Positions 23,718 through 36,325 of a DNA stretch of 64,000 bases are shown in pieces; position 1 is the stretch's first letter, and each line of letters starts with the position of its first letter. The position numbers were made by a program, and so were the translations under genes. Origin of the DNA: Laetiporus sulphureus 93-53 (Eukaryota > Basidiomycota > Agaricomycetes > Polyporales > Laetiporaceae); assembly GCF_001632365.1 (NCBI RefSeq), contig NW_024468514.1:377862-441861 (forward strand). Reading direction: 5' to 3'. Below the pieces are notes generated by a model that worked only from the letters and a program-made list of their open reading frames with translations, was not told the DNA's origin and did not search any database.

Positions 23718-25652
23718 TCAGAACTTCTTCTGCACAAAGCCCTTCCCCGCATCCCACAGCGCACGCTCAACCTCGCGCATGCCCGCAAGGACCTTCTCCT
23801 CCTCCAACCGCCTACCAACAACCTGCACCGCGACCGGCAGCCCGTGCATCGCCGCCGCGTCGTACAGCCCATACACGCCCCGCGCGATGTCGTTCATCTC
23901 CGCATATCCATACTCCGCCGGCAGCGCGTCCCGCGTCGCGTCTACCGTCATTACTGGCTGCACGCCTGCCGCGTAGTCCAGCTGTGCGCGAAAATATGAG
24001 CGCAGAATGACCATCGACACAACACGCCCACGCACCACATTGAACAAAAACGCATAACTCGCCGACACCAGTGTCGCCGCGTCGCTTCCGCCCTTCGGTA
24101 CCGCCGGGATTGCGTGCGGGACTGTCAGCAGGAAGTCCAGGTCTGCCATCGCTTCACCCCACGCCCGCTTGTACCGCTCCCGCTCTACGTTCAGCGCGTG
24201 CTCCCGTTCGACCGAACACGCGTTGAACACCTCCACCAGCGCCGCCCACGTGTCGTTCCGTCCCCACGGCCGCGAGCATGTCCGCAGCATGAACGCGAAC
24301 AGGACCTTGATCCATAGCGGCAGCGAGAGCAACAGTAGCGCCGCCGCCTGTGCGCCATTCGTCGACTCGCCCCAGCGGCGCAAGGAGCGGAGGGACGCCC
24401 CTGGTTGCTAGTGAGCGGGCATTACTGCACGAGACCTTGTCCGACTCACCTCCGTCCGCGAACATAAGCTGGTAGCCGATCTTCAGGCCTTCAAGAATGG
24501 ATGGGGGCTTGCTATACGAGCATCAGAATGAGTAGACGCACGCAACATGGCGCTTACAAGTCGACGACTTCATGTCCCGCACGGCGAAGTGCGGCAACCG
24601 TTTCCGCGAGCGCACGGGTGCATGCGGGCGATGGAGGCACAATGCCTGAGACGCAGACCGTCAGCCAGTTTCAGCCACGAACAAGAATAGAGTACGCACC
24701 GTCGGACCAGATCACACCCCACTTCGGCTTCCGTCCGCTCAGCACAAAGTCCACCGTCCGCCATGGCAAAGGCACACACGTGTGATCGTACATCCACGGG
24801 CGCATCTCCACCACGCGCTGCCAAAACTCCTGCAGGTCGTCGAGCGTGCGAGCGATCGGCGACGTCACCGTTGGCGCGGACTCCTGCCCGGGCAGGCACG
24901 GCACGCAGCCGTCTGACGGGAAGCGGCCCACGGAGGACTTGACGGAGTATACACCGCAATATGCGGCCGGAAAGCGCGTGCTCCCGCCGATGTCAGTGCC
25001 AATCTCGACGACGCTGCCCTGGTACGCAACCAGCACAGCGCCGCCGCCTGTCGACGCGCCCGGCGAGAATGCTGGATTGTACGGATTTGTCGTCTCACCG
25101 AACAGGTCGGATGTCGTCTCGAAGGATAGCAGACCCGTCGGCACCGTCGTCTTGGTGTGAATAAGCGCTCCGGCATCGCGGAGGAGGCGCACGATTGGTG
25201 CGGACTCCTCCACGGGGCGGCCGACGTTGCGCGAGTAGCCGAGGGTGGTGTCGTGGCCTGCGACGTCGATGCAATCCTTAAGGCTCACGACGACGCCGGT
25301 GAGTGGTCGGTGCAGCGGCGGAACGCGCTCAGCCTCGTGAAACATGATGTCGGACAGGCAGTTGGTCGCGTCCTGGGCCAGAAGAGCGCGCTTGCCATAG
25401 GCGTGCAGGATATCTCGTGGGCAGAGGGTGCGGGCGTTGCACTCGTCGACGATCTGTGCGAGGGAGAGGGCGAGAATCTTGCGGTCGTCGTCTGTGAGTG
25501 GATCCGAGTAAACCGGGGGAAGACGTGCTCGCGTCGCCATGCGCTCGTTCTGCTTCCTGGCGCTAGCAGCGAGAAGGAGGTCACAAGATAGGGGCAGGGG
25601 CGGGAAAAAGTGCAGCTCACCAATCGGCGCGGTGCTGATGGGAGACGAACAT
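23718..25652 (-). CDS. Amidase (amidase-signature family, fungal AmdS-type)
   Basis: Serine amidohydrolase that cleaves carboxylic amides to acid plus ammonia. The Ser-cisSer-Lys triad is visible: lysine in VVVSLKDCID, the glycine/serine loop in SPGASTGGGA, and the nucleophile serine in GTDIGGSTRFPAAYCG, followed by GVYSVKSSVGRFP. The C terminus contains MHGLPVAVQVVGRRLEEEKV, as in other fungal amidases. The start at 25652 is inferred: MFVSHQHRAD, a short intron (about 25618-25561), then ARKQNERMATRARLPP, which matches the family N terminus. The nearest plain ATG in the main exon (25540) would cut that off. Introns also lie near 24660 and 24450. It is the same-strand neighbour of the hydantoinase-DUF917 gene, which suggests use of amide nitrogen. 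Confidence 0.87.
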
Positions 25653-26706
25653 GGTAGTCTCACTTTAAGGAGAGTGAAGAGGCGAATATAGACAGTGACA
25701 ATGTTGTTTGGTCACGGGCTCGTCTGGATATGAAGAGGAGGGGGGGTCATGAAGGGCATGGCGAGGTCGGGGTGCGGGAGGCTGGGCGAGAAATATAGGA
25801 CGGGGCGAGGGAGAGAGAATGACTGGCGCCGGAAAAGGGAGCTATCAGCTAGCCGCACTGAGCTAGCACTGAGCCCATTCAGATTTACGTACACCGGCGC
25901 GTCGCCCGCAAGCGCCCAACCCTCCCTGCCTCCTTTCCCGATCCTTCGCCGGACCTGCAGGAACTCTTCAGCGGAGCGATCGCAGTGAGTGGCTGCGTGT
26001 GTAATCTGCGCAGGAATCCGACTAAATGCGGTATTGCCATCGAGAGGGGTATTTGAATGAAAGGCATGCATGGATGTGGCATGGGCCGGTTGTCGATTAC
26101 TATAGTATTAGCATCCGCGACGGTTGGTTAATTCAGGCACCTTGCACAGCCCGTAGCATGCCAGCGAGCATCCGGGAGCGTGCCATCGAAAGGACAGCAC
26201 CGGGAGAAACAGTGCACCCTGCTCGGCCTCCTTGGTCCGTGCCCGTCCGGCGGCCAGGTTTGGTGAGAAAACATTGACATTTGATCGCATGAGCCCTCAT
26301 GCTCGCAGATAGGGTGCCCAGCGCGGTCTTGTTCTCTGGTGTTGCACTAGACCATTCGCGTCTAAATGGCTGTACGATATTAGCGGAGCTCGCTTGAGCC
26401 ATCAACGTCGGCGGCAAGCTCACTGCGGGCACGGACCTCTAATTTCCGTCACGGTAGACGGATATGGCAAAGCGTCACGCGACCGATGTGTGGCGGTGCC
26501 GGCTGGCATTGCGAGCTTGTGGGAGAACTGACGCATACATGTCGAATAGACGTCGCCAACAGTTGCCAACCTTCGCCAACGTTGCAGCTGCGTGGAGGGA
26601 GGAAGTTCAGGTGCAAGTCCGTAAGCCCGGGCTGCTGGTACACAAACAGCAAACATACACAAACAACGCGTACGCTAGCGTTACGACGCGTCGCGTCACA
26701 CGTACG
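25653..26706. promoter_or_regulatory. Divergent upstream region, amidase and unknown gene
   Basis: About 1.05 kb between the start codons of two divergent genes. Only low-quality frames are seen. The part near 25730-25830 is purine-rich. No specific site is recognised. Confidence 0.4.
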
Positions 26707-27746
26707 ATGTCACACCCGACCGTTGTGATTTCACCATCATCCAAGATGTACAACTCGACGCTGCTCTCTTCGCCCTCGACGCCGCCGCGCTCGAGCACCC
26801 TTCGGCAGTTCTCCTCGCTTCCCGTTGCACACCAACCGCTAAACTCGTCCCCGCTGGCCTCCTCCATCCCCTCCTCGCCCACCTCTTCTCCCGGTGCTGA
26901 AGCCTACGCGCGCCGCCGCGCCCAGTACAAGGCGCATAGGTCCAGCTCTCCGACTCCGGAACGCACGAAACGGAGTCAGAAACAACAGCGACGGGTTACG
27001 CTTCCGTCGTCGTTCCCGGTTTCTCTCACGGACACCGCTACGCCCACGGAAGAGGCGCCACGGACAACATTCCTTCGCGAGCGGTTCCGGGCGAGGTGCT
27101 TGGAACGCGCACAGCGGGATCGGGAGAGAAAGATTAGGAGGCGGAGAGGCCAGGACAGCAGTGATGGTGACGATGAGCTCATGGATGGTGGCGACGAGGA
27201 GGAGGAAGAGGAATTCATGAACGATGAGGTGCGTGCTGCTAGTCATGTCGCGTCGCATGAGAATATATTTACATCTGTTACTGCTCCTTAGCTGTTCCAC
27301 CGGCTCGTCTCAAGCAGCAAGCGTAAGCAACAGCACCAGTACCGGCTGTCGTACGCATACGACGTTGGCTCGTCATTCGATCCCGATATGGAGAACGGCG
27401 CCGAGTGGGAGCACGAACTCGATGAACGAGAAGCTGAACAGGCACAAGGCGCGCACATTGTCCGGTCTCCTTCTCATGTGGATATTTATCTTTCCCGTAC
27501 ATGCGCTCTTCAGAACCACTCAGCACGACACCCGCGGATCTTGACGAGGAGGAGCTCGTGGAATATGCGGAGTATTACGAATTGCATCTCGAAGACCTTC
27601 GCCCAGAGGACCTCTTCAGCGTGAGCGACGTGGAGGACTATGGAGTATCTGAAGATGCAGACGAGAACACGTCACCGAAGGGCAAGACCAAGGCAAAGGA
27701 GGTCGTGCAATCTGTTCAGGATGCCGATGTCGACATGGATGTGTGA
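26707..27746 (+). CDS. Unknown charged, low-complexity protein
   Basis: I do not recognise this family. The ATG at 26707 opens a Ser/Pro/Thr-rich segment of about 80 residues, then a basic stretch (AYARRRAQYKAHRSS), then FLRERFRARCLERAQRDRER followed by IRRRR, a likely nuclear-localisation-like helix, and an acidic run with seven glutamates in EEEEEEF. An intron (27228-27289) joins it to LFHRLVSSSKRKQQHQYRLS and SSFDPDMENGAEWEHELDE. A second intron before 27512 is needed to reach PLSTTPADLDEEELVEYAEY. Its donor is not a clean GT; a GC donor near 27450 would fit. The end is acidic with a VDMDV tail. Alternating basic and acidic low-complexity blocks suggest a nuclear, largely disordered protein; this is inference. 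Confidence 0.6.
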
Positions 27747-30272
27747 GATGCTTCACGAGATGTTGATAGAGAGCTGCGCTCAACAGGTGGCTCGGGATGT
27801 GTACGTTGCAATGTATTTGTATCTCATTTGATAGATCACTTCGCTTTACAGACAGACTCAGGCAGAGAGAACGAAGCTACATGTGTTACAGCCATTGTTA
27901 TGCGCGTAATAAAAACAGTCACTGTGGTATATTGCAAACCAGTTGCGGACTGTGACCTATCCGTCGTGCACAATTATTCCCCGGCTCATAAAAATGCATC
28001 GATGCAGACCGGCGTCGCCAGTTATTCAACGGGGCCGCGGCCGGACGAGCATAATCCGCTTCCCAACGAGGATCGCGAACTTGCCCAACCGAGCAAGCAC
28101 AGCTATTCAAACTTCCCGTGGCATATCCGCAACACGCTGCTCGCTTCCGATCTCCGAGGCTAAACGGGTCATTGCTTGAGCCATGTAAGAACGCGCAGAA
28201 TGATTGCCATACCGGTGGCGGGGATCATTCGAGTCAAGGGTCACCGTGGCCCGGCTACTCGCACATTCCCTGGGAGTTCGAAAAAGGATCCGCAATTGTT
28301 CGGCACCCGTGGGACGTGCTGTGCTAGGAGGAATAGATCTGCTGCCGTTATCCACTGGCGGTACCGCAGCAGTAATGTTTCACCTTCACATGCGCCGTGG
28401 CCTTGCTATGTCAGTTCTTGTAGCTCCACCAATTTATTTGGAATGAGAGTACACATTGCTTGACCGAAAGATGAGGATGAGCAGCACGGCACGGCGCGAT
28501 GCATCCACTAGCGTGTACGCCGGTGGCTATATGCGCGACGTTCTTGTTCGCCATTACACGGTTGCCGCATGAGCGGAAAAAAAAACGTTTCACGTGCGCC
28601 GCAACTCCGGCTTTTACGGCCACGCTGGGACTGATGCAATCACAATGCACAACTTACGGCGTCCAGAAGGAACAGCATTATCATTTGACCAAACATGCCA
28701 AGAGACATGCCGTAACGAATTCGCCGAATGACAGGCAACACCGCGGCCGGATCGTTCGGAGAACCACACTGAGGATTCCGTTCGCTATCAGTGATTCGTG
28801 TATCTCGCTGAGCGACGCATCGACGAAGTCCACGGCCTTTCGGAACATGCGCGGAATCGCGCTTGGAGCGGGTGATAGGTAGCTCCGCGGTCAAGCTCCA
28901 GGCGCTAGGTAGCTCCGCGGTCAAGACGCAGTTCGTCTGAGAAATCCCCAGTGTGGCCGCAATAGAAGGATGGTGAATGATCTGCGCACCGCGAGCAATC
29001 GAGGAGAATCGCATCCTGGGCTGGAAATAAGTCCGGCGAGAACGGATATGTACACGCCATGAGGTACGGTGAGGGTGGAGAGAACAGCGCGATGGGGGCA
29101 TCTAGAAACCATTGGTATCTAGTTTGAATTTGCATGGTGCACGTCGTTGCAAAGCGCCATTGGGCGATATATCCGTACTGTATAATTATTGCCTCGAAAC
29201 GTATGGCGGCAAAGTAGTCCAGACTGCACTACGGGCTTTTGGTGCTGCTATTGCTGTTATCAAGCTGCCGGACGAAAGTCAGCTGTGGAAGCCGCTCGTC
29301 ATTGATATCGCAACCTTTTACGTCGTTTGTATCAGCCAAATTGTGTGGTCCGCTTGAAAGCATTTCCAATCGTACCGGGAGCCGCAGCCATGGGAGTGGA
29401 CAATTGATAGTCCAAGCTACGTTGCGGAATGATGGGCGTTGAATACTCGGCGTTCACTCACAAGATAAAGAGCCACATGCTGTACAGGACATAAGACGGC
29501 ACAAGCACGAATCCATCCAATGGGGGTGAGGAGGCGTCGCGGGCTGGGCACAAGTTAGCTATCAGTCCCGTATTGATCGCCGTTCCACACGGCTGGCTCG
29601 ACCGTGGTCCATGAAAAAGCAAATTCGTGAGCGCATTTCATAGCGTGCGAGCTGCTATAGCAACTTGACTCTTTCAATGGGGCTGAGCATCTTATGTCAT
29701 GGCGGGGTTTGTTGACCAGGTACCAGGAAGACATGTTGCCGTAACAGATTCACCGGGTGATAAGCAGCAGTAGGACAAAAGGCTCGTTCCAGTCATTGTG
29801 ATTTGTAAGTATAAGAACGTGTCCTATCAGGTGAGAATGTCATCTGTCCACAGACCTTACAGTTGATCGTGCACGGACTCCCGAGCTGGATGACACGGTG
29901 AGAATGAGACTTACCGGAATATCTGATGTCAGAAGGAACATGGATTCCTTGTGTGTCACCTCAAACTATAAGAGACTCTGAATCAAAAGGAGGGGGTTTC
30001 TTTGAAAAGATGGGGGAGGGGTGCTTGCGCCCCGGGAGACTGGAGTAGACATCCGGTTGTGGCCCGTCACGGCATGTCACATTCATGTCACCACTCGTCA
30101 CAGCTGTGTCAGGATACCGCAGTAACGCATCGAGCATCTCAGTAAGCCTCTCTGGACTCCTTCACCGGTGTTCCCTAACTTTTGCTGCCTGACTCCTTTG
30201 TTCCTTGCGTGTGTGCAGCTTCACAACCCGGAGACCGTCCTTGAAGTCACTGTTCCCGTGAAGTGTTGAAAG
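27747..30272. other. 2.5 kb without a recognisable gene
   Basis: Short frames occur on both strands, but none resembles a known family or shows a clean exon series. The region contains a 20-base direct repeat near 28.9 kb and, close to its right end, the TOA2 promoter. It could hold a non-coding RNA or an old degraded insertion; nothing in the sequence decides this. Confidence 0.4.
28876..28925. repeat. 20-base direct repeat, 30-base period
   Basis: taggtagctccgcggtcaag occurs at 28876-28895 and again at 28906-28925 without mismatch. Confidence 0.8.
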
Positions 30273-30799
30273 ATGGCCTCAGCATACTACGAGTTCTATC
30301 GTGGCTCCTCGTAAGTTGCATCTTATCCAGGATAGTATTAATATGAGTTGACTGGGGCGGCCGATAGTATTGGCATGGCGTTAACAGACTCGCTGGACGA
30401 GCTCATCACAAGTGGGGCCATCACCCCTCAACTGGCTATGAAGGTGTTGCAGCAGGTCCTGTGGCGTTCCCTTGCACATTCCGTGCTGCTCCGCGACTGA
30501 TGGGAATGGCACGTTTCCAGTTCGACAAATCCCTCGCAGACACGATGGTAAAGTCAGTCAAGATAAAGACAACGCTCAAGGTGCGTGCGCTTACTCACTC
30601 GAACGATGCTCTGGATCCGAGCGAGTGCCCATTCGCCGTGCAGGGCCACTTGCACACGTACCGCCTGTGCGACGACGTCTGGACATTCATCGTGAAGAAC
30701 CCGTCCTTCAAAATGGAGGGCAACGAGATCGTCACAGCGCCAAAGATCAAGATCGTGGCGTGCAAGAATGGCGACGCGCTCGAGAACGGGAAGAAATGA
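30273..30799 (+). CDS. TOA2: Transcription initiation factor IIA gamma (small) subunit
   Basis: Small subunit of TFIIA, which stabilises TBP on the TATA element during RNA polymerase II initiation in the nucleus. The ATG at 30273 gives [13 protein letters not shown]. Intron 1 (about 30309-30368) leads to [20 protein letters not shown], the helical N domain, and QLAMKVLQQ. Intron 2 (about 30455-30519) leads to [20 protein letters not shown]. Intron 3 (30581-30643) leads to the beta-barrel region [20 protein letters not shown] and [20 protein letters not shown], with TGA at 30797-30799. About 110 residues, the usual length, with all canonical segments present. Confidence 0.96.
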
Positions 30800-31301
30800 A
30801 TGTGACCGGTCCTCTGCACGGTCCGTTTCCCCCCTCCTCACTCATCGTCCGGCCGTTCATTTCGTCCTTGCATGTCTGAAAGAAGCTAGCGTGCTCTTTC
30901 TATTTTACTCTCCACCGCACGCATCTGTGTCGATATCAGTAGTATTGCATGTATTATAAATGCCATTTTTGTAGATGCAATCCTCTTTTGTTGGACACCC
31001 TATTACTGGTCTCAGGGGGTGTGTATAGAAGATTACCACTTGCTTGTTATACATATTCTGGGGAGTCGTTAAAAGTATACCAGAGCAACATCATGCGCGA
31101 CGAAAGCAAGACCACAGAATACGAAGTCCAATACCATGAAATAAGCTTTGTACGGCGGGTCCCAAGATCCACAAACAACAGACCATTCAGAACCCGAAAA
31201 CAGAAACTAGCCAGCATTCATAGATAGGGATAAGGACTCCTTGGCGAGCTATTAAACCGCACTAAGCATACTATTGCCAAACGCGTGCACGAGAACCAGG
31301 C

Positions 31302-33469
31302 TCACCCCTCAAACACGGGTTCCGTACACACCACATCGTCAATCCTCGTTTTCAAATACTTCAGCACATCCGGGCCCAGTGTCACGCAGTCATACAACTC
31401 CAGATGCTTGAGCCGCGCAGGGCCGACCATCGAGCTCGCGTTAGACCCGCCGTTGAGATCGGGATTGCGCGCCTCGACCATTTGCACCAATTTCATGACG
31501 CCGTCGCAGTGCGTATGGCACGCGCGCATCGCAAGCGCGGTCAAGTTCGGGCACACCCAGTGACCCGGCTGGCCCTCATCGTCCTGCCCGCCGAGCGTCG
31601 TCAACAGCGGCTCGAACGGCGCGCTCCCGACCTGCAGCGTACGCAAGTGATCGAGCTCGTTCAAAAAGTGCCACGTCGCGACGCCCGCGCCGCCGCCATA
31701 GTAGAACGAGTGCGGGGACGCGCTCAGGCCATACGCGATGGAGAGGCGCGTGATCGGCGGGCTGTTGCAGCGCATGATGAGCGAAGAGACGGTGTCCTCG
31801 ATTGGCTCGCGCGCGTCGATGTCGAGGATGAGGGTGTCGAGGGTGGGGAGGATCAGTGCGTCGATGAGGCTGGAAAGCAGGTAATTCCCGCTGAGCGTCA
31901 GGGACCTGAGCTCGGGAAGCGTCGTCGCGGTTAGGGGCAGTACAGGCGGTGTCGGCGAGTTGAAGTGCAAGGTGAGCGATTCGAGCTGTGGGCTCGCCGC
32001 GATCATGAACATTACACGATCGAGTGCAAGGTGCACCGTCGGGAGCGCACGAATGGACAATGAGCGTAGGTTGCGAAGCATAGGCGACGACCACTTGAAC
32101 GGCACGTTGTGCAGAGTGAGGGTGGTCAAGGTCGGCATGTCGAACGTCGTGTTCGCCGGCGCTGACGGGAGCCATTTCCAGTCGCCGTAAAACGCCGCCT
32201 CTGCAGACGACACCTCGAATTCTCGCAACAACGGTGCATCCCCTATTCAAACACATGAGTCAACGTCGTCTTCGTTCGCGCAATCGCTTTACTCACCCTC
32301 AATAGACTTCAACGCATTGATCGACGAGAACTGCTTATCAAACCTGAACACGAATCGCTCCCATCGATGCATCTGCTCGACCAAATAGAAAAACACGATA
32401 TGGCCCCAATGCTGGTTCTTCTTCGATGAGCGCTGTTGCTGCTGCTGTTGCAAATTCGCTCTCTCCACTGCAGCGGCCGAGACCAGCGGAGGCATACCCC
32501 ACAAATCGTCCTGCGCCTGTGTCGCTGTCGCACTCACCATGCCCGGCGCGTTCGTCAGAAGCATACCTGCTCCGCCGCCTGCACCTTGGATCGGGAAGAT
32601 GTGGATGCCCGGCGTCTGCGGCACCTGCACGTACGCCGCAGCGGCGTTCGCACCGCCGGCGCCGCCGTGAGTAGCACCAGTAGGCGGAGGCGTCCATCCC
32701 CATTCTGCAAGTGTTTGAGAGGCAAGATGCGATACGCGCTTGCGTGGAAGGGACTCGAGAGTACTTGACGGGACGGCTTGCGTGCGAAGGACAATCTCGA
32801 TGTCTAGAGGAACAGTGCGGCCTGAGCGTTCGAGCCAGAGCCGGATGGTATCGGCTGATGTCGTCTGCGTGGTGACAAGACGTATCTGAGGTAGAAGTCA
32901 GTACTCTGAAATAGGGTAGAGATGGCCGGGTCTTGAACAACGCATATATCCACTATGCGCACGAACAGCGCATGCACGAAGAGAAGCAATCGCAACTTTG
33001 GCTTATATGGATGACTTTAGACCAAGCGCATATACTCGAGTGAACGAAAAGTGCAGCGCAACAGAGTGATCTTTCCTGATGTTGCTTCAACACTCACCTT
33101 GGACCACATCACTGGCATAGACAGCACCATCCTGCGCCACAGCGAGCATACCGCAGACAGAACCCACGCACAGCACGGGTGCTCATCGAAGTTGAGCATA
33201 AAGATATGGCGCAGCAGTTCATGCGGCAATCGTTTGATCGGTGAGATGTACGCAAGGGTGAGAGTGATTTTCTTCTCCAATGCTGCACGCTCGCACTCCA
33301 GCTCTCGGATCGCGTTGCGCGACTCTTCAACGATGCGCGCGAGTTCATTCTCCGCGGTTTGGATCTTGTGAGAGAGCTCCTGTACGGAGAGACGGTGTTC
33401 GACAAGTTCGAGGCGGGCGCACGCGAGCGATGTTTTCGTCGGTGGATCGGTATAGAGAGGGTTGGACAT
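31302..33469 (-). CDS. F-box protein with coiled coil and leucine-rich C-terminal half
   Basis: Putative substrate receptor of an SCF-type ubiquitin ligase, from the expanded agaricomycete F-box group. The ATG at 33469 begins MSNPLYTDPP. An N-terminal coiled coil (LSVQELSHKIQTAENELARI through CERAALEKKITLTL) precedes the F-box (ISPIKRLPHELLRHIFML, then AWVLSAVCSLWRRMVLSMP). After introns near 33075 and 32890 comes IRLWLERSGRTVPLDIEIVL, typical of this group, then a Gly/Ala- and Gln-rich insert with seven consecutive glutamines interrupted once (about 32450), then leucine-rich repeat-like segments (TLTTLTLHNVPFKWSSPMLR, LRSLTLSGNYLL, LRTLQVGSAPF) up to the stop at 31302. An intron near 32240 joins LKSIEG to the LRR part. 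Target unknown. Confidence 0.85.
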
Positions 33470-33506
33470 GATGAGGAGGGAGGAGGAGAGCGTCGGTATA
33501 ATGAAG

Positions 33507-33776
33507 GAGAGTTAGCGAGAACAATTGGTGCACGGGCCTCGTGTGATTCGGCCAGCACAGCCGGGGTGATCTGTTGCGATGACGGCCACGCGGCTAGACG
33601 CGGCCGTAAGTGAACTCAAATGGAGTCCTTCCCGCGATGATGCCTGCAACCAACCTTACCTACACCTCACGGACTCTGCAAAAATGAGAGGAAAATGGGC
33701 AGCTTATGCAGGTCGGCGACTTGACCCTGGATTTAAGGAGAGGAACTTGAAGGCCGATAGATAAAGCTGTAAGTAC
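33507..33776. repeat. Segment A, diverged direct repeat upstream of the F-box gene
   Basis: Matches 36556-36830 in the same orientation. Shared words include gagttagcgagaacaattg, gattcggccagcacagccgg, tggagtccttcccgcgatga and aaggccgatagataaa, separated by indels. It begins 38 bases upstream of the F-box start codon, so it is probably the promoter/5' region of that gene. No coding potential is evident. Confidence 0.75.
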
Positions 33777-34862
33777 ATTATCCTGAGGCTATGTAGCACA
33801 GCTATATTCGGATGCTTTCACAGGTAGATTTTAAGGTCCAAGTGCCAAGGACACTGCTTGGATCGGCTTTGCCGAGCAGAAGGCGGTTCAAGATCTTGCC
33901 TGGTCATCGACAGTATAGATCTACATCCTTCAAAAGGCCGATCACGGAATATACGGCAACGGGCCAACCACTCGGCAGTACACACATAGCACGCTGCACT
34001 ACATCACTGAGTCGTTCTCGAGACAATCCTTCGGGTAGACTTTGTTGAGCTCTTCAAGGGTTCAAGATAACATAAACGGAAACAGACAGTGCCTTTATCG
34101 GGCACGTAGGAGAACGTTCGAGTCATTTTCACGACGAGCGTTATGCCAACTTTGAAACGGCGCTCGCTGGTGTCAGTTGTAATACTCACTGTCATTTTGT
34201 TATGCCACCGCGTGGACAATCCCGAGACTGCATGCGCTTCTTCATGACTTACTCAAGCGATCCATTGTCTCTGGATCCGTGAAAGCGCGAAGACGGTCCA
34301 TTTCACTTTACTCGACTCGGATTGGAAGTCCAGGGATTCCACTGCAAGTTTCCGTGCAGCGTGAGGTCCGCAATGTACTTCCTTGTGAATATCGGCAAAG
34401 GTCGACACCGCATCCTGCCTCCCCTTCAAGTTGTCTTTATCCGCATCAGCAGTCATTACATCGACTACGACGTAAGAGGATGGTAGCACTTGTTGAAATT
34501 GAGCGACATCACCGCGAAACGCCCAAGATACTGCGGCTCGATCCTGGCAGGAGATAACGCTTCTCCGGACTGCGCCTCTTCAAAGCCTCAAAGATCCATC
34601 GATAATCGGTACCCGCGGACTCAAAAAAGGCCGATCCACACGTCTTTAGCCGAGCTTCGATTGAACATTGTCTGAATATTGACGGAAGATGTCCATGAGC
34701 GGCGTTACACTGAAATGCGAAGGCGATACCTCTCAGCACCACAGTGGTCTTACCAATTGTCTCAGTTGACAATGGCTATAAGAACCCGCCTCCTCTCGTT
34801 GCCACTGCGTAGCTGCCACTACGTCGATTGCGAGCCGATAGGCAGGACATCAAACACAACTC
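33777..34862. other. Intergenic region upstream of DUF6533 copy 3, no gene recognised
   Basis: About 1.1 kb with only short frames. Parts near 34680-34780 may be diverged upstream sequence of the DUF6533 paralogue. Confidence 0.4.
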
Positions 34863-36325
34863 ATGCTGCCAGGCTCTTTGACGCCGTCCGAGGTCGCAGA
34901 GAATATTCGTGAGTCAGCTAATCACCCATAGTGGAAGTTCTCGTTCACTTCCACTTTACAGTCAACCACCAGTTTGCTGTCGCGGCCGTCAGCTTTCTTC
35001 TGTATGATACCGTTATCCATATTGGTGATGAGGTGTGTCCGCAAACTGGTACCTTTCTTGCTTGGCTAAGAATGAACGTCCGAACAGATCCAGTATATCT
35101 GGCGGTATGCTATAATGGAGTTATAAGCAAAAACAACCTGGGTTTTCATATTCTGTATGGACTACAGGGGTAAAAAAAATCTCATCACATGTGCTTACGT
35201 TTCGATGCGACATATACCCTACATTGCACAATTGTCAGTACAATTTACCTGAATGCTACGTTGATTATGTTTGATAGCTTCCTTCGCAGGTCAACCCTAA
35301 TCTTCTTCTTCCAACTGGAAGCCGGTCGCGATCATTCTCCGACACTGTGTCATGGCCTTATCGCATACCAACTTGGTGTCAACCAGGCTGTGACAATCAT
35401 TGTTGAGGCAATTCTTCTGATGCGCAGTAAGTCAGTTGAAACTTGTCTCCATAATGCACACAAGGATGCTCAACAACGGCGATGGAACAAGTCTATGCAC
35501 TCTTCAAACAAAACATTATGGTCATAATCAGCGTTCTCGTACTGTTTACGGCGGAAATTGCCGCTATGATCACGATTCTGGCGCTCGGCGTCCCGAAAAT
35601 CGAGTTCAACTCGGTATGTTTGGTTAGGAGCATACCATCAATCATGACCCCATACTGGTGTGTATTTCTGAGGCCAGCGTACCAAACAACTCATTGTGAT
35701 TGTGAACACACCCGCAGGGCACTGTCGCTTATTTTTGAAACAGCGCTGTTTGCCCTTACATTGTACAAGTTTCTCACAGATTATGTCAAAGGACAACACT
35801 CAATCCTGACGCTGATCATCCGTGATGGCACATGGGCTTATGCAGCCATCTTTGGTGAGCATGATTGCATTGAAAATGCCCCGGAATACCAATCCATCAC
35901 GTCAGTGGCTATGCTTGTCAACACGCTTTTGTATCGATTGGTCCACAACTCTTTAGCCGGACTCTGCTTCGCGTGAGCTTCAATATCCGGGACAGTCTAT
36001 TTGTACTAACTGCATAGCATATAGCTGGGAGTCTGCTATCATATCAACAGTGGTACGTCTAAAAAGTCACTCAAGATTGCTGGATCTCTTACACCTGTCA
36101 TAGGGATCGCACATTCTACTCAATTTGAGGCGATTTGGAGCGCAATGTGTGCATTCGTCAAGATCTGTTAGGAAGCTGAGCGAGGCCAGTTCCATATCTT
36201 TCGCGACACCTCTCCAACGGCCATCGCATTTCAATCATTCTTTGGAGGAAGGTGTGACGGATGGATTGCGCGAGTTGGAAGATTTTTGCAGCGCAACGTC
36301 CAGCGATGATCGCTTTGGGCCTTGA
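34863..36325 (+). CDS. DUF6533-type multi-pass membrane protein, copy 3
   Basis: Dispersed paralogue of the tandem pair at 264 and 3012, here on the plus strand. The ATG at 34863 begins MLPGSLTPSEVAENI. A 53-base GT-AG intron (34918-34970) joins it to LNHQFAVAAVSFLLYDTVIH and IGDEV, the family signature. Later exons give GLIAYQLGVNQAVTIIVEAI, NIMVIISVLVLFTAEIAAMI, FETALFALTLYKFL, LTLIIRDGTWAYAAIFG, VNTLLYRLVHNSLAGLCFA and the last exon GSHILLNLRRFGAQ, ending in an acidic tail at the TGA 36323-36325. All exons seen in the tandem copies are present and open, so this is the best-preserved member. Intron borders downstream of exon 2 are by eye. Confidence 0.72.

Noticed and set aside
28640..29135. 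Minus-strand frame of 153 codons in the orphan gap
   Set aside because: No domain, no clean splice structure, and several overlapping frames of similar length exist on both strands.
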